Shown piece after piece: positions 28,645 to 39,387 of a stretch of DNA of 64,000 nt. Below the pieces are notes generated by a model. That model was given only the letters and a program-made list of their open reading frames with translations, made no database searches and was not told the origin of the DNA. Each line of letters starts with the position of its first letter. The stretch's first letter is position 1. A program made the translations under genes and the position numbers. This DNA is from Propionimicrobium lymphophilum DSM 4903 (GTDB taxonomy: Bacteria; Actinomycetota; Actinomycetes; Propionibacteriales; Propionibacteriaceae), in NCBI RefSeq assembly GCF_000423485.1, contig NZ_AUIB01000006.1, positions 1 to 64,000 on the forward strand, read 5' to 3'.

Positions 28645-29430
28645 ATGCGAAGGTTCCACGTAGCAATAATTGCCGGCGCTCTGTTGCTTGGCGGCTGTGC
28701 TCAAAATCCCGCGTCTACTCGTCCCGAGCCGGCGCAGGCGGTAGCCATGTCTCAGTCTGCCGCAGAGGTCACGCCGACGCCTTCCGTAACATCCACTCCA
28801 GTGCGCAGCGAGGCAGACTGTTCGATCGAAAAGTGCATCGCGCTGACTTTCGACGACGGCCCCGGCAAATTCACAGAAAAGCTATTAGATGATCTAAAAA
28901 AGACGGATGCAAAGGTCACCTTTTTCTTGGTGGGTAACAGTATCGCGGGAAACGAAGACACCGTGAAGAGGATGGTCGACGAGGGGCATGAGGTTGCCAA
29001 CCATTCTTTTAACCACCCTGATTTCGTAAAGGTGGGGCCTGCTTCTGCCGCCTGGCAGCTCGACACGACTTCGGCGGAGATTCAGCGTGCAGCGGGCGTA
29101 GCGCCCAAACTTGCTCGTCCGCCCTACGGCTCTTTTAACGATTACACGCCGAGACAAAATATGAGCTTTGTGCTGTGGAGCGTCGACACCCTTGATTGGC
29201 AGAACCGTGACGTGGACATCATGACGAAGAATGCTCTCGATGGTGCGTATCCCGGCGGAATTATTCTGATGCACGACATTCACGAGCCAACAGTTAAGGC
29301 CGTTCCCGCTCTCATAGAGAAGCTGGAGAAGATGGGCTATCGCCTGGTGACGGTGTCGAAATTGCTCGGTGACGACCTCGTCCTCGGCAAGGTCTACGCG
29401 GGCATGCGCAAACCGTATCCGGCATCGTAA
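28645..29430 (+). CDS. Polysaccharide deacetylase lipoprotein (CE4)
   Basis: The 261-aa protein has a lipoprotein signal peptide with lipobox LLGGC (Cys18), a Pro/Thr-rich linker, and a NodB-type deacetylase domain. CE4 motifs are visible: ALTFDDGPG (motif 1, catalytic Asp), HEVANHSFNH (metal His pair), RPPYG (motif 3), DTLDW (motif 4) and ILMHDIH (motif 5). It should remove N-acetyl groups from peptidoglycan or another surface glycan, which often confers lysozyme resistance. RBS AAGGGGG precedes the ATG. Confidence 0.92.
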   Translation: MRRFHVAIIAGALLLGGCAQNPASTRPEPAQAVAMSQSAAEVTPTPSVTSTPVRSEADCSIEKCIALTFDDGPGKFTEKLLDDLKKTDAKVTFFLVGNSIAGNEDTVKRMVDEGHEVANHSFNHPDFVKVGPASAAWQLDTTSAEIQRAAGVAPKLARPPYGSFNDYTPRQNMSFVLWSVDTLDWQNRDVDIMTKNALDGAYPGGIILMHDIHEPTVKAVPALIEKLEKMGYRLVTVSKLLGDDLVLGKVYAGMRKPYPAS

Positions 29431-29498
29431 CTATCCGAATAGGGTGGAATGTGAGACCTGCCCGGAACGTTATAGACTTACATCAATATCAAGCGTAA

Positions 29499-31031
<1,533 letters not shown>

Positions 31032-31037
31032 GTAGAA

Positions 31038-32147
31038 ATGATTGATATTGGCGGCAGCAAGAGGGCCAGGCGCTCTTACTCGTTGGACGACATCGCGGTT
31101 GTGCCGAGCAGGCGCACGCGAGGCATCGAGACTGTTGATCTGCGCTGGCAGATCGACGCACTGAATTTCGATTTCCCGCTTATTGCGGCTCCGATGGATT
31201 CGGTGATGAGCCCGAAGCTCGCCATAGAGTTCGGCAAGTTGGGTGGCCTTGGCGCCATCAACCTCGAGGGCCTGTGGACGCGCTACGAGGATCCGCAGCC
31301 GTTGTTCGATGAGCTCGCCGAGATCAAGGATCAGTTGACGGCTACCAAGCGTATGCAGGAGCTTTATTCTGAGCCGATCAAGAGCGAACTTATCGTCGAG
31401 CGCATGCGCGAGATCCGTGCGGCTGATGTGCCGGTTGCCGGCTCGCTCAGCCCGCGCAATGCCCGTGAGTACGCCGACGCGGTGCAGAATTCCGGCGCCG
31501 ATTTCTTCGTCATTCGTGGCACGGCTGTTAGTGCGGAGCACGTCTGCTCCGCTTCGGAGCCGCTGGATCTGCGCAAGTTCATTTACGAGCTGGACGTTCC
31601 CGTCATCGTTGGTGGCTGCGCCAGCTACAAGACGGCCCTGCACCTGATGCGCACCGGTGCCGCCGGTGTTCTCGTCGGTTTTGGCGGTGGCGCCGCTTCT
31701 GCCAACAAGCAGGTTTTGGGCATCCAGGTTCCGATGGCTAGCGCTATCGCCGAGGTGACGGAGGCCCGTCGCGATTACATGGACGAGTCTGGTGGTCGCT
31801 ACGTGCACGTGATCGCAGATGGTGGCATGGGCCACTCCGGTGACATCGTCAAGGCCTTTGCATGCGGTGCCGACGCAGCCATGATCGGTTCGCCGCTTGC
31901 CCGCGCCACTGAGGCGCCAGGTAAGGGCTGGCACTGGGGGCAGGAGGCCTGGCACGAGTCGCTGCCGCGTGGCCGTCGCGTTCACTTCGACCAGGTCGGA
32001 ACGCTTGAGGAGATCATCCACGGCCCGTCCAGGGTGCCGGATGGCACGATGAATGTCGTTGGTGCGTTGCGTCGTGCTTTGGCCACCACGGGTTACACGG
32101 ACGTCAAGAGCTTCCAGCGGATCGACGTGATAGCTAACAGCCACTAA
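31038..32147 (+). CDS. guaB3: GuaB3 family IMP dehydrogenase-related protein
   Basis: This 369-aa GuaB paralogue lacks CBS domains and is the usual actinobacterial partner next to guaB. It starts IDIGGSKRARRSYSLDDIAVVPSRRTR and retains the barrel (PLIAAPMDSVMSP, VIADGGMGHSGDIVKAFACGA). At the position of the IMPDH catalytic Cys loop it reads GFGGGAASANKQVLGI, without the Cys. It therefore cannot work by the classic IMPDH mechanism; its family has been linked to purine interconversion. Only 6 nt separate it from guaB, and AGGTAGAA serves as its ribosome site. Confidence 0.93.
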   Translation: MIDIGGSKRARRSYSLDDIAVVPSRRTRGIETVDLRWQIDALNFDFPLIAAPMDSVMSPKLAIEFGKLGGLGAINLEGLWTRYEDPQPLFDELAEIKDQLTATKRMQELYSEPIKSELIVERMREIRAADVPVAGSLSPRNAREYADAVQNSGADFFVIRGTAVSAEHVCSASEPLDLRKFIYELDVPVIVGGCASYKTALHLMRTGAAGVLVGFGGGAASANKQVLGIQVPMASAIAEVTEARRDYMDESGGRYVHVIADGGMGHSGDIVKAFACGADAAMIGSPLARATEAPGKGWHWGQEAWHESLPRGRRVHFDQVGTLEEIIHGPSRVPDGTMNVVGALRRALATTGYTDVKSFQRIDVIANSH

Positions 32148-32164
32148 ATCTGTAAGGAGCCCAG

Positions 32165-32461
32165 ATGAGTGAATTGCCTGCTGAGCTGATCGCCATGCGC
32201 GACAGCATTGACAATCTGGACGCCGCTGTTATTCACCTGATGGCCGAGCGGTTTAAGATCACCCAGCAGGTGGGGGAGCTGAAGGCTGCCATGAAGCTGC
32301 CTCCGGCTGACCCCGACCGTGAGGCGAAGCAGGTGGCACGGTTGCGCAGACTCGCCGAGGACTCGCACCTCGACCCTGCGTTCGCCGAGAAGCTGTTGAA
32401 CTTTATCGTTCGCGAGGTAGTAAGGCACCACACGGAGATCGCTGAGCGCTCCGATAACTAG
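32165..32461 (+). CDS. Chorismate mutase (AroQ class)
   Basis: This 98-aa all-helical enzyme turns chorismate into prephenate for Phe/Tyr synthesis. The family pattern is clear: [50 protein letters not shown], with catalytic-type Arg12/Lys27/Arg45-like residues in order. AAGGAGCC lies before the ATG. It has no signal peptide, so it is cytoplasmic and probably works with the DAHP synthase at 56.4 kb, as small AroQ proteins do in actinobacteria. Its place inside the guanine operon is likely just co-transcription. Confidence 0.92.
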   Translation: MSELPAELIAMRDSIDNLDAAVIHLMAERFKITQQVGELKAAMKLPPADPDREAKQVARLRRLAEDSHLDPAFAEKLLNFIVREVVRHHTEIAERSDN

Positions 32462-32507
32462 CAATCAGCTCGGGATTTTTTCTGGGCAACGAAATGAGGA
32501 AGAGACT

Positions 32508-34055
32508 ATGAGGCATGACGTTGTTTTGGTCGTCGATTTCGGCGCCCAGTACGCCCAGCTGATCGCTAGGCGAGTGCGCGAGGCGCAGGTTTATTCGAAG
32601 ATCGTCCGCAATTCCATCACTGCTGACGAGGTTGCTGCCGAGGAGCCGAAGGCGATCATTCTTTCGGGTGGTCCGCAGTCGGTTTACGCCGACGGCGCAC
32701 CGCAGCTGGATAAGGGCATTTTCAATCTGGGCATCCCGGTGTTGGGCATCTGCTACGGTGCTCAGGTGATGGCTTCGTCGTTGGGCGGCGAGGTTCGTCA
32801 GACCGGAACCAGCGAATTTGGCCGCACTTGTGTGACCGTAAAGGAGCAGGGCAAGCTGCTGGCTAGCTTGGCAACCGAGCCGAAGGTTTGGATGAGCCAC
32901 GGTGACGCCGTCTATTCCGCTCCACAGGGTTTCGAGGCTCTCGCCACTTCAGACGGCGCGCCCGTTGCGGCTTTTGAGGATGCCGAGCGCGGCTTCGCCG
33001 CCGTCCAGTGGCACCCTGAGGTTGCCCACAGCGAGCAGGGCCAGAAGGTCATCGAGAACTTCCTTTACGACATTGCTGGCTGCTCCAAGACCTGGACCAG
33101 CGCGAACTTTGTTGACGAGCAGGTCGCGAAGATCCGCGAGCTGGTTGGTGACAAAAAGGTTCTTTGTGGCTTGTCCGGTGGCGTCGACTCCGCGGTTGCT
33201 GCAGCGCTGGTTCAGAAGGCTATCGGTTCGCAGCTGACTTGTGTGTTCGTCGATCACGGCTTGCTTCGCAAGGGCGAGGCCGAGCAGGTGAAGAAGGACT
33301 ACGTTGCCTCAACTGGTGTGGACCTGGTTGCCGTCGACGAGACCGACCGCTTCCTTAATGCTCTATCCGGTGTCACCGACCCAGAGACTAAACGTAAGGC
33401 TGTTGGCCGCGAGTTTATCCGCAGCTTCGAGGACGCCGCCCGCCAGATTGCTGGTAGCAAGGGCGTCGATTTCCTTGTTCAGGGCACGCTTTATCCTGAC
33501 GTCGTCGAGTCCGGCGGCGGTGACGGTGCTGCGAACATTAAGAGCCACCACAACGTTGGCGGTTTGCCCGACGACTTGCAGTTTACCCTGATTGAGCCGC
33601 TGCGCGATCTGTTCAAGGACGAGGTCCGCGCGGTCGGAACGAAGCTAGGGCTGCCCGACGAGATCGTTTGGCGTCAGCCGTTCCCAGGCCCAGGCCTTTC
33701 GATCCGTATTATCGGCGAGGTGACCCGCGAGCGTCTCGACATTCTGCGCGATGCCGACGCGATCGCCCGCGAGGAACTCACCAAGGCTGGCTTGGACCGC
33801 GAGGTCTGGCAGATGCCCGTCGTGCTGCTGGCGGACGTCCGCTCGGTTGGTGTTCAGGGCGACGGCCGCACCTACGGGCACCCGATCGTCCTTCGTCCGG
33901 TTTCGAGCGAGGATGCCATGACCGCGGACTGGTCGCGCCTGCCGTTCGACCTGCTGGAGCGCATCAGCACCCGAATCACCAACGAGTGCCGCCAGATCAA
34001 CCGAGTGGTGCTAGACGTGACGAGCAAGCCCCCGGCGACGATCGAGTGGGAATAG
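32508..34055 (+). CDS. guaA: GMP synthase (glutamine-hydrolysing)
   Basis: This enzyme aminates XMP to GMP, completing the pathway begun by guaB upstream. The 515-aa protein has a glutamine amidotransferase domain with the catalytic triad (GICYGAQ Cys, QWHPEVAHS His/Glu) and an ATP-pyrophosphatase domain with the P-loop LSGGVDSAV near residue 221, ending in the dimerisation domain with [19 protein letters not shown] precedes ATG 32508. It is the last host-type gene before the accessory island. Confidence 0.97.
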   Translation: MRHDVVLVVDFGAQYAQLIARRVREAQVYSKIVRNSITADEVAAEEPKAIILSGGPQSVYADGAPQLDKGIFNLGIPVLGICYGAQVMASSLGGEVRQTGTSEFGRTCVTVKEQGKLLASLATEPKVWMSHGDAVYSAPQGFEALATSDGAPVAAFEDAERGFAAVQWHPEVAHSEQGQKVIENFLYDIAGCSKTWTSANFVDEQVAKIRELVGDKKVLCGLSGGVDSAVAAALVQKAIGSQLTCVFVDHGLLRKGEAEQVKKDYVASTGVDLVAVDETDRFLNALSGVTDPETKRKAVGREFIRSFEDAARQIAGSKGVDFLVQGTLYPDVVESGGGDGAANIKSHHNVGGLPDDLQFTLIEPLRDLFKDEVRAVGTKLGLPDEIVWRQPFPGPGLSIRIIGEVTRERLDILRDADAIAREELTKAGLDREVWQMPVVLLADVRSVGVQGDGRTYGHPIVLRPVSSEDAMTADWSRLPFDLLERISTRITNECRQINRVVLDVTSKPPATIEWE

Positions 34056-34274
34056 GGAAATAGCCCATTTCATCTAGTCTCATCCTGCACGTCTAGTCGC
34101 GGTGGCTAGCAACCAGTGCCCTCTCTTGGACAAAGCCACCGGGACTTTTGAGGAGTGACAAACGCGAGAAAGCGTCGAAATTTTCGGATATCGGGGCTAT
34201 TTCATGAGCGTTAACCTGCGGAAATGCTCTTCATGCAGCGATGTGAGCGTGACTTACTGCTTCTCACTTACCAG

Positions 34275-34322
34275 TTGTACATTTGTGCTGAATATTAGAT
34301 AATATTAAGCGCGTTAGTACGC
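34275..34322 (+). promoter_or_regulatory. Promoter and inverted repeats of the AbiE operon
   Basis: A -35 TTGTAC (34275-34280) and -10 GATAAT (34298-34303) are 17 bp apart. AATATT-AGAT-AATATT (34291-34306) overlaps the -10, and GCGT-TAGT-ACGC (34311-34322) follows. AbiEi antitoxins of known systems repress their own promoters by binding inverted repeats, so these are candidate operators. Confidence 0.6.
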
Positions 34323-34324
34323 AT

Positions 34325-34924
34325 GTGAGGGGAGAAGAGACGGACGCTCTGTTGGACATAGCCACGAACTGCAACGGCTACATCACCAGCGCTCAGGTGA
34401 CGGACGCCGGAATTCCCAGACGCAAGCTCACAGAAGCCGTGCGCGCCGGTGAGCTCGTCCAGGTGGACCGTGGTCTCTATGCGCTTCCCGACGTGTGGGA
34501 GGACCCCCTCTACATAGCTCAGCACCGCTTCTCGCGCGGCATTTTCTCGGACGACACAGCGCTCTTCCTCCACGGTATGACCGACCGCGCGCCCTTCGCA
34601 CTGACGATGACCTTCCCCAGGAGCTACAACGCGACTGCGGCCAAGGCAGCCGGCATCGCATGCCGCACCTGCGCCGACGACGTCCTAGACCTCGGTCTCT
34701 GCGATATCCAGACGGAATACGGCAACAAAGTCAGGGCGTATGACGTCGAGAGGACGCTCTGCGACATCGTTCGCGGCCAGGGCACGCCTGACTCCCAGCT
34801 GGTGGTTCCGGCGATGCAATCCTACGTGAAGAAAAAGGGACGGGATCCCATAAAACTAGTTTCCTATGCTCGCAACCTCGGAGTTGAGACCAAAATCCGC
34901 AACTACCTGGAGGTGCTGCTGTGA
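34325..34924 (+). CDS. AbiEi-type antitoxin (type IV toxin-antitoxin)
   Basis: The 199-aa protein has the AbiEi layout: an N-terminal winged helix (NGYITSAQVTDAGIPRRKLTEAVRAGELVQVDRGLYAL, residues 18-55) for autoregulation, then the C-terminal antitoxin domain with FLHGMTDRAPFALTMTFPR and YDVERTLCDIVRG. It counters the nucleotidyltransferase toxin encoded next, whose GTG start overlaps this stop codon. Known AbiE systems give abortive infection against phage. Start GTG 34325. It lies in the accessory island after guaA. Confidence 0.92.
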   Translation: MRGEETDALLDIATNCNGYITSAQVTDAGIPRRKLTEAVRAGELVQVDRGLYALPDVWEDPLYIAQHRFSRGIFSDDTALFLHGMTDRAPFALTMTFPRSYNATAAKAAGIACRTCADDVLDLGLCDIQTEYGNKVRAYDVERTLCDIVRGQGTPDSQLVVPAMQSYVKKKGRDPIKLVSYARNLGVETKIRNYLEVLL

Positions 34925-35763
34925 AGACCAAGAACGCGATGCAGCTCAAGGCGCGCATCAACGCCAGAGCGAAGGAAGCGGGCATCCCCGCGCAGGCCCT
35001 TATGCAGAGCTACCTCTTCGAGAGGCTCCTCGAGCGCCTCTCAAAATCCAAATGGCGCGACAACGTCGTCATCAAGGGTGGCATGCTCATCTCCTCCCTC
35101 GTGGGTGTGGCGTCCAGGACCACGATGGACCTCGACACGACGGTCACCGGCTTCACGCTGACGCATGAATCCGCCGAGAAGGTTTTCCGCGAGGTGGCGG
35201 CTGTCAGCGTCGACGATGGTTGGACCTTCGAGTTCGACCGCACCGAGGATATCAGGGAGGCCGACGACTACCCGGGCATACGCGTGCTCCTCAAGGCGAT
35301 GTATCCGCCCATGGCGGTGCCTCTCAAAATCGACGTTACCACGGGCGACAGCATCACGCCCGGCGCCATCGTCTACGACTACCCGCTCCTGTTCGACGGG
35401 GGAAGCGTCAGCCTGATGTCCTATCCACTCGAGACGGTGCTCGCCGAGAAGCTCGAGACCGCCGTCTCGCGAGGCGTAGCCAACACCCGCCCGCGCGACT
35501 TCTACGACATACAGCTGCTCTGGCGAACCAGGGGTGACAGCTGCGACATCCCCACGTTGCGGGAAGCACTCAAACGTACATGCGCCAAGCGCGGGAGCAC
35601 GGAGATGATGACGCGGTGGCAGGAAGTCCTCGACGAGGTCGCAACTGACAAAACGATGCTCGCGCTGTGGAGCAAGTATGCGAAGAAGAATCCCTATGCA
35701 GCCGGCATTGAGCTCGCGCAGTGCTGCCAGACCGCGGGGAAGATACTAGGAGCGGCAATATGA
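34921..35763 (+). CDS. AbiEii/AbiGii-type nucleotidyltransferase toxin
   Basis: This 280-aa toxin of the AbiE system belongs to the MNT/DUF1814 nucleotidyltransferases that transfer nucleotides, for example to tRNA, and arrest growth. Motif I appears as VVIKGGMLISSLVG, motif II as RTTMDLDTTVTG (two Asp), and the C-terminal motif as SYPLETVLAEKLETAVSRGVANTRPRDFYDIQLL (Lys and Asp of motifs III-IV). The start GTGA overlaps the antitoxin. Key residues look intact, so the toxin should be active. Confidence 0.92.
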   Translation: MKTKNAMQLKARINARAKEAGIPAQALMQSYLFERLLERLSKSKWRDNVVIKGGMLISSLVGVASRTTMDLDTTVTGFTLTHESAEKVFREVAAVSVDDGWTFEFDRTEDIREADDYPGIRVLLKAMYPPMAVPLKIDVTTGDSITPGAIVYDYPLLFDGGSVSLMSYPLETVLAEKLETAVSRGVANTRPRDFYDIQLLWRTRGDSCDIPTLREALKRTCAKRGSTEMMTRWQEVLDEVATDKTMLALWSKYAKKNPYAAGIELAQCCQTAGKILGAAI

Positions 35764-36401
35764 GTGGGAGCGGCCAGATGGGCTCTCTTAATGAAGAGAA
35801 AAACAGGAATTCTCAGTTATGGCCGATAACTAAAGGGCCACTGGCCCTGCTTTTGATTGTGCTTATCGTTGCATGTGGAACTGCAGTTCTGATTAATCTC
35901 GCCGGCCCTGGAGTCGCAGCCTTCTTTGCATCTCTTTCGACTCTGGACTCTGCGATTGTAGTCGCGCTAATAACCGCAACGGTATCCGTAATTACGTACG
36001 TTTCTGGTAATGTTGCGAGCAACGTCATGAAGCGCAACGAGTACTTGCGAATGCATCGTGAAAAGCCATACATGCAGCTCATTTCAATGTTCTACGACTT
36101 TCAGTCCCAGACCAAAACGGGCAAGGAATTCACTCAAGAAGAGTTGATTAATCTATTCAACCAGTTCACGAAAGAGCTGACCCTTTGGGGCCCTTCCAAA
36201 GCGATTAAGGCTTGGGGGAACTGGCGGGTTGCCTCTTCAAGGGGGCTTAGCGACCCTAATGACTTGTTGTTCGGAATGGAAAAGATCCTTATGCAACTCA
36301 GAAAAGACATGGGACTGAAGCGAGGAATCGCAGAGGGCGATTTGCTTCGTCTTACCGTGAATGACATTGATGATTACACCGGTAAGAACAGGCGTGATTG
36401 A
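35760..36401 (+). CDS. Two-span membrane protein in the AbiE operon, function unknown
   Basis: The 213-aa product starts at ATG 35760, overlapping the toxin stop as ATGA, so it is translationally coupled to the AbiE pair. It has two membrane spans near residues 28-52 (ALLLIVLIVACGTAVLINLAG) and 62-86, then a cytoplasmic domain with FTKELTLWGPSKAIKAWGNWR and LRKDMGLKRGIAEGDLLRLTVNDID. No family name is recognised. Association with a defence operon suggests an accessory or independent anti-phage role, but nothing in the sequence proves it. Base composition is more AT-rich than abiEi/abiEii. Confidence 0.7.
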   Translation: MSGSGQMGSLNEEKNRNSQLWPITKGPLALLLIVLIVACGTAVLINLAGPGVAAFFASLSTLDSAIVVALITATVSVITYVSGNVASNVMKRNEYLRMHREKPYMQLISMFYDFQSQTKTGKEFTQEELINLFNQFTKELTLWGPSKAIKAWGNWRVASSRGLSDPNDLLFGMEKILMQLRKDMGLKRGIAEGDLLRLTVNDIDDYTGKNRRD

Positions 36402-36773
36402 TTGGCCAATAGCAGTATCGCTTTTCAGTAGTCTTCCGATCCTTATGGCGGGGATCTTCTGCCGTTCGATGAGCTTGTAGACCGACGTCTTCGATACGCG
36501 CGAGTAGTCCGCGACCTGTGGCACGTCCATGAGACCGTCAGGCAGGTCGTTTACTTCGGATGTCGAGGAGGCGGCAGATTCCCGTATCCCCGCCCCGGCA
36601 TTCTCGCGGCTTTCGGCATCATTATCCGATATTCCGGTGTGTGCCGGGAACGTGTCTCGAGGCATCTGGAGGATTTCGTCTTTCATGGGATGGCCTACCC
36701 GTCCTCTCGTCTCGCATCTGGTGCCCTCGGGTTGCAACGAGGCCCAAGGAGTCTCGTCTATTCGACGGGACAA
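36237..36773 (-). pseudogene. Disrupted excisionase-type HTH gene
   Basis: The reading frame contains a helix-turn-helix of the excisionase/HTH_17 type (LMDVPQVADYSRVSKTSVYKLI, then ERQKIPAIRIGR, around 36430-36540). After RIGRLL the family's usual end is missing, and the frame runs 165 bp antisense through the membrane-protein gene, where the code is clearly a shadow. The 3' end was probably lost when the AbiE operon joined this sequence. The N-terminal half (first 70 codons) has no recognised similarity, so the true start is unknown. It is likely a relic of an integrative element. Confidence 0.5.
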
Positions 36774-36921
36774 GCAGAGAGATACCTGATGGGAGGCGGG
36801 TGCGCAAAGCCACGCGGGGCGTTAGGTAACGCTAAAGCTCGCTAAGTCATGACTGGTCGAAAAAACGACTCGGTTACCTATCGCTCATCGCTTCCGCGAC
36901 TCGGTATAAGTAGTGGTTTTT

Positions 36922-36927
36922 TATAAT
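36922..36927 (+). promoter_or_regulatory. -10 element for the AAA-ATPase gene
   Basis: A perfect TATAAT lies 73 bp upstream of the ATPase start, which itself has GGGAG 5 nt before the ATG. No good -35 is seen, so the exact promoter is tentative. Confidence 0.45.
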
Positions 36928-37000
36928 AGAAAGCAGGAGTCGCAAAACCCATGTTGTGTGAAATGCGCACATGTTCTAGCTGGAAAAGAAGGGAGCTCGA

Positions 37001-39373
37001 ATGACAAGCAAAATACCCTCAATACTTGGCGTGCATGTATGTAGCGGAGCTTTTAATTCTGGACATGACATCAATCTCTTTGGAAGCTTGCAGGGTGGAG
37101 GAGATAGTCCCAAGTCGGTTCGCGCTTCCATAATTTTCGGCCATAACGGTTCGGGCAAATCTACAATTGCCCGAGAGATTGCAGCGATTAGCCGAGGAGA
37201 ATCCGATGGCTATCTCTATGACGAGGACAATGGTGCGTTGTCCCTTGCTAATAACGAACGAGCCGGTATAAGGGTGTTCGACGAGGACTACGTCGAGTTA
37301 AAGACCCGAATCAAAGGTGATGGCCTTGATTCAATTGTGATGCTGGGGAAACAAGTAGCGGCAGCCGATGCTATTGAGGAAACCGAGAAAAGTATCAGCG
37401 ATGTAAAAGCAGAAATTGAAGCGTTAGACAGCAAAATCGCAGAACTCGAAAATGGATCAAATTCGGTCTATGAATTAGAGAAGAAGGCAAAAGAGAGCGT
37501 CAAAAGCGCGGGCTGGGCAGAACGCCGTCAGAAAATTACTGGAACGAAACCCAACCTTGGCAAAAATTCTTGGATAGATGTACAAAACGCCAAAACAGAC
37601 GAAAATCGGGAGACGCTAGGGCAGAGGTTTGAAGTCAGGCTCAGCATCTTTGAGAAAGCCAGGGCAGCTGGGCAAGACGAGATTAGCCCCGTTCCTTCCA
37701 TCGACATCGCACCATACGATGAGGGCTATCTAACGGAGCTACTCAGCAGACAGATTGACAATCCGGAACTTTCTGAACGAGAGCAGAGAATTCTCGAGCT
37801 AGTGAAGAACGACAACCAGACTATTGTCGATACCGCCGTAAGCGTCTTTTCATCGGAAGGCACACACATATGCCCGATGTGCCAGCAGGAGGTTTCTCGG
37901 GAGCACAAAGAATCAATCGTTGCAAGCATCCACAAGGTTCTTAATAAAGCCGTTGAGGAATTCAGGGCCGAACTCTCGAAAGCGTCTCTCCCTCGCCTAG
38001 TCGAGACTGTCGATATTCCAGACCAGGTCACCGAATCAGCGAAAGCCGACTTGAAAGATGCCCTTCGTGAGGCAAATCGTCTTGTAAACGAATACAATTC
38101 GCGCATTGAGCTCCGCAAGGCAAACATCTATACGGCTCAAACCGCAGGTGTATTGGGCTTGGATGCGGCGCTGAAAAAGCTCGAGGTTGCGGTCGAGAGC
38201 GTAAACTCCGAAATCGAATCTATCAACGGTGCCATCAAAGATAGAAATACCTTAGAGAAGGACCTCTTGAGGCTTAACGATGAGATAAGTCGAACTGACG
38301 CATGCCAGGACATCGAGTCCTGGCGTGCGGCGGAAGGCGACCTCGCAAAGTCTAGGGATGCTAAGAGAGAAAAGCTGGCAGAGCACAGGCGGCTTCTATC
38401 GGAAAAGCAGCAACAAGAAGCGGCATTAAAGCAAATCGACATTGCAGTTGACGTCATCAACTCGTATCTCGCGAATGTGTACTTCGATTCCGACAGGTTC
38501 AAGCTCGTACTGGATGGCGAACAATACAAAGTGCTGTCCCATGGACAGTCAGTTGCCCCGGACAATATTTCGACTGGCGAGAGGAATGTCCTGGCGCTTT
38601 GCTATTTCTTTACGGAAGGTGGAGAGGGCAAGGAACAAGGTCATGCTGACGACGACCCTCAATATGTTGTTCTCGACGACCCGATATCGAGCTTCGACAT
38701 GGAGAACAGGGTTGGTGTCTGCTCGCTCATTCGTGAGCGAGCAAAATGCATCCTTCAGTCAAACGATGAGAGCAAAATTACGGTATTCACGCATGACTCC
38801 AGTGTTACGCATGACCTGCAGAAGGTGTTTGAAGACATACGCATGCTTACGATGTCGAAGAGCTTCGCCTTTAACACTCGCAAGCTTGTTGGTACAGCCA
38901 CCGAAGCCGTCACTAAGGGAACGGAGTATGCAGCCCTCCTGAATAGGGCCTATCGTTTCGCAAACTCGACGACGGAGGATTTGGACGAGTCGTATGTCAT
39001 CGGCAACATCCTGAGAAGAATCGTTGAGGGCTATGGCACATTCAACTACGGAATAGGAGTGGAGGAGCTCTTTAGAGATCAAGACCTCGCCAGTCGACTT
39101 GGACCGCATCTTCCCTATATAAAAAACGCCATGTACCGTCTAATGCTGAATGATGAGAGCCATCTAAAGGACAGGGTGAGCACAATGAACCCCTCCGATA
39201 GATTTGAGCGATCCAGTTACGAAGACAAAAGAAGCTGTGCGCAATGCGTCTTGCTGATGCTCTACACATTAGATCAAACCCATGTGAAACGGCAGCTAAA
39301 AGATGTCTCTATCACAGAGCTGCAGGGACGAATTGCGGCGTGGGGATCGAGGTTTTCGGGTCAGTCTGCATAG
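37001..39373 (+). CDS. AAA_13 ATPase with zinc hook, RloC/PrrC-like candidate anticodon nuclease
   Basis: The 790-aa protein is an SMC/Rad50-like ATPase: Walker A FGHNGSGKST near residue 47, long coiled coils with a CPMC zinc hook (Cys291, Cys294), signature ISTGERNVL near 525, Walker B VVLDDPISSFD near 556 and H-loop FTHDSS near 594. The C-terminal region has Arg672-x3-Glu676 and, 45 residues on, the NDESH His721. The same R-x3-E...H arrangement forms the anticodon nuclease triad of PrrC (Arg320, Glu324, His356) and RloC. A zinc hook is a RloC trait. No type I restriction genes adjoin, unlike many prrC/rloC loci. Cleavage of tRNA upon phage infection is the favoured role; other AAA_13 functions remain possible. 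Confidence 0.8.
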   Translation: MTSKIPSILGVHVCSGAFNSGHDINLFGSLQGGGDSPKSVRASIIFGHNGSGKSTIAREIAAISRGESDGYLYDEDNGALSLANNERAGIRVFDEDYVELKTRIKGDGLDSIVMLGKQVAAADAIEETEKSISDVKAEIEALDSKIAELENGSNSVYELEKKAKESVKSAGWAERRQKITGTKPNLGKNSWIDVQNAKTDENRETLGQRFEVRLSIFEKARAAGQDEISPVPSIDIAPYDEGYLTELLSRQIDNPELSEREQRILELVKNDNQTIVDTAVSVFSSEGTHICPMCQQEVSREHKESIVASIHKVLNKAVEEFRAELSKASLPRLVETVDIPDQVTESAKADLKDALREANRLVNEYNSRIELRKANIYTAQTAGVLGLDAALKKLEVAVESVNSEIESINGAIKDRNTLEKDLLRLNDEISRTDACQDIESWRAAEGDLAKSRDAKREKLAEHRRLLSEKQQQEAALKQIDIAVDVINSYLANVYFDSDRFKLVLDGEQYKVLSHGQSVAPDNISTGERNVLALCYFFTEGGEGKEQGHADDDPQYVVLDDPISSFDMENRVGVCSLIRERAKCILQSNDESKITVFTHDSSVTHDLQKVFEDIRMLTMSKSFAFNTRKLVGTATEAVTKGTEYAALLNRAYRFANSTTEDLDESYVIGNILRRIVEGYGTFNYGIGVEELFRDQDLASRLGPHLPYIKNAMYRLMLNDESHLKDRVSTMNPSDRFERSSYEDKRSCAQCVLLMLYTLDQTHVKRQLKDVSITELQGRIAAWGSRFSGQSA

Positions 39374-39387
39374 TCGGTATTGACGCA

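Noticed and set aside
34056-34324. Attachment site at the left border of the island
   Set aside because: No repeat shared with the right border near 44.2 kb was found by eye.
35641-35655. ACTGACAA match to the damage-promoter core inside abiEii
   Set aside because: It is within a coding region with no -10 at the right distance and no start codon downstream.
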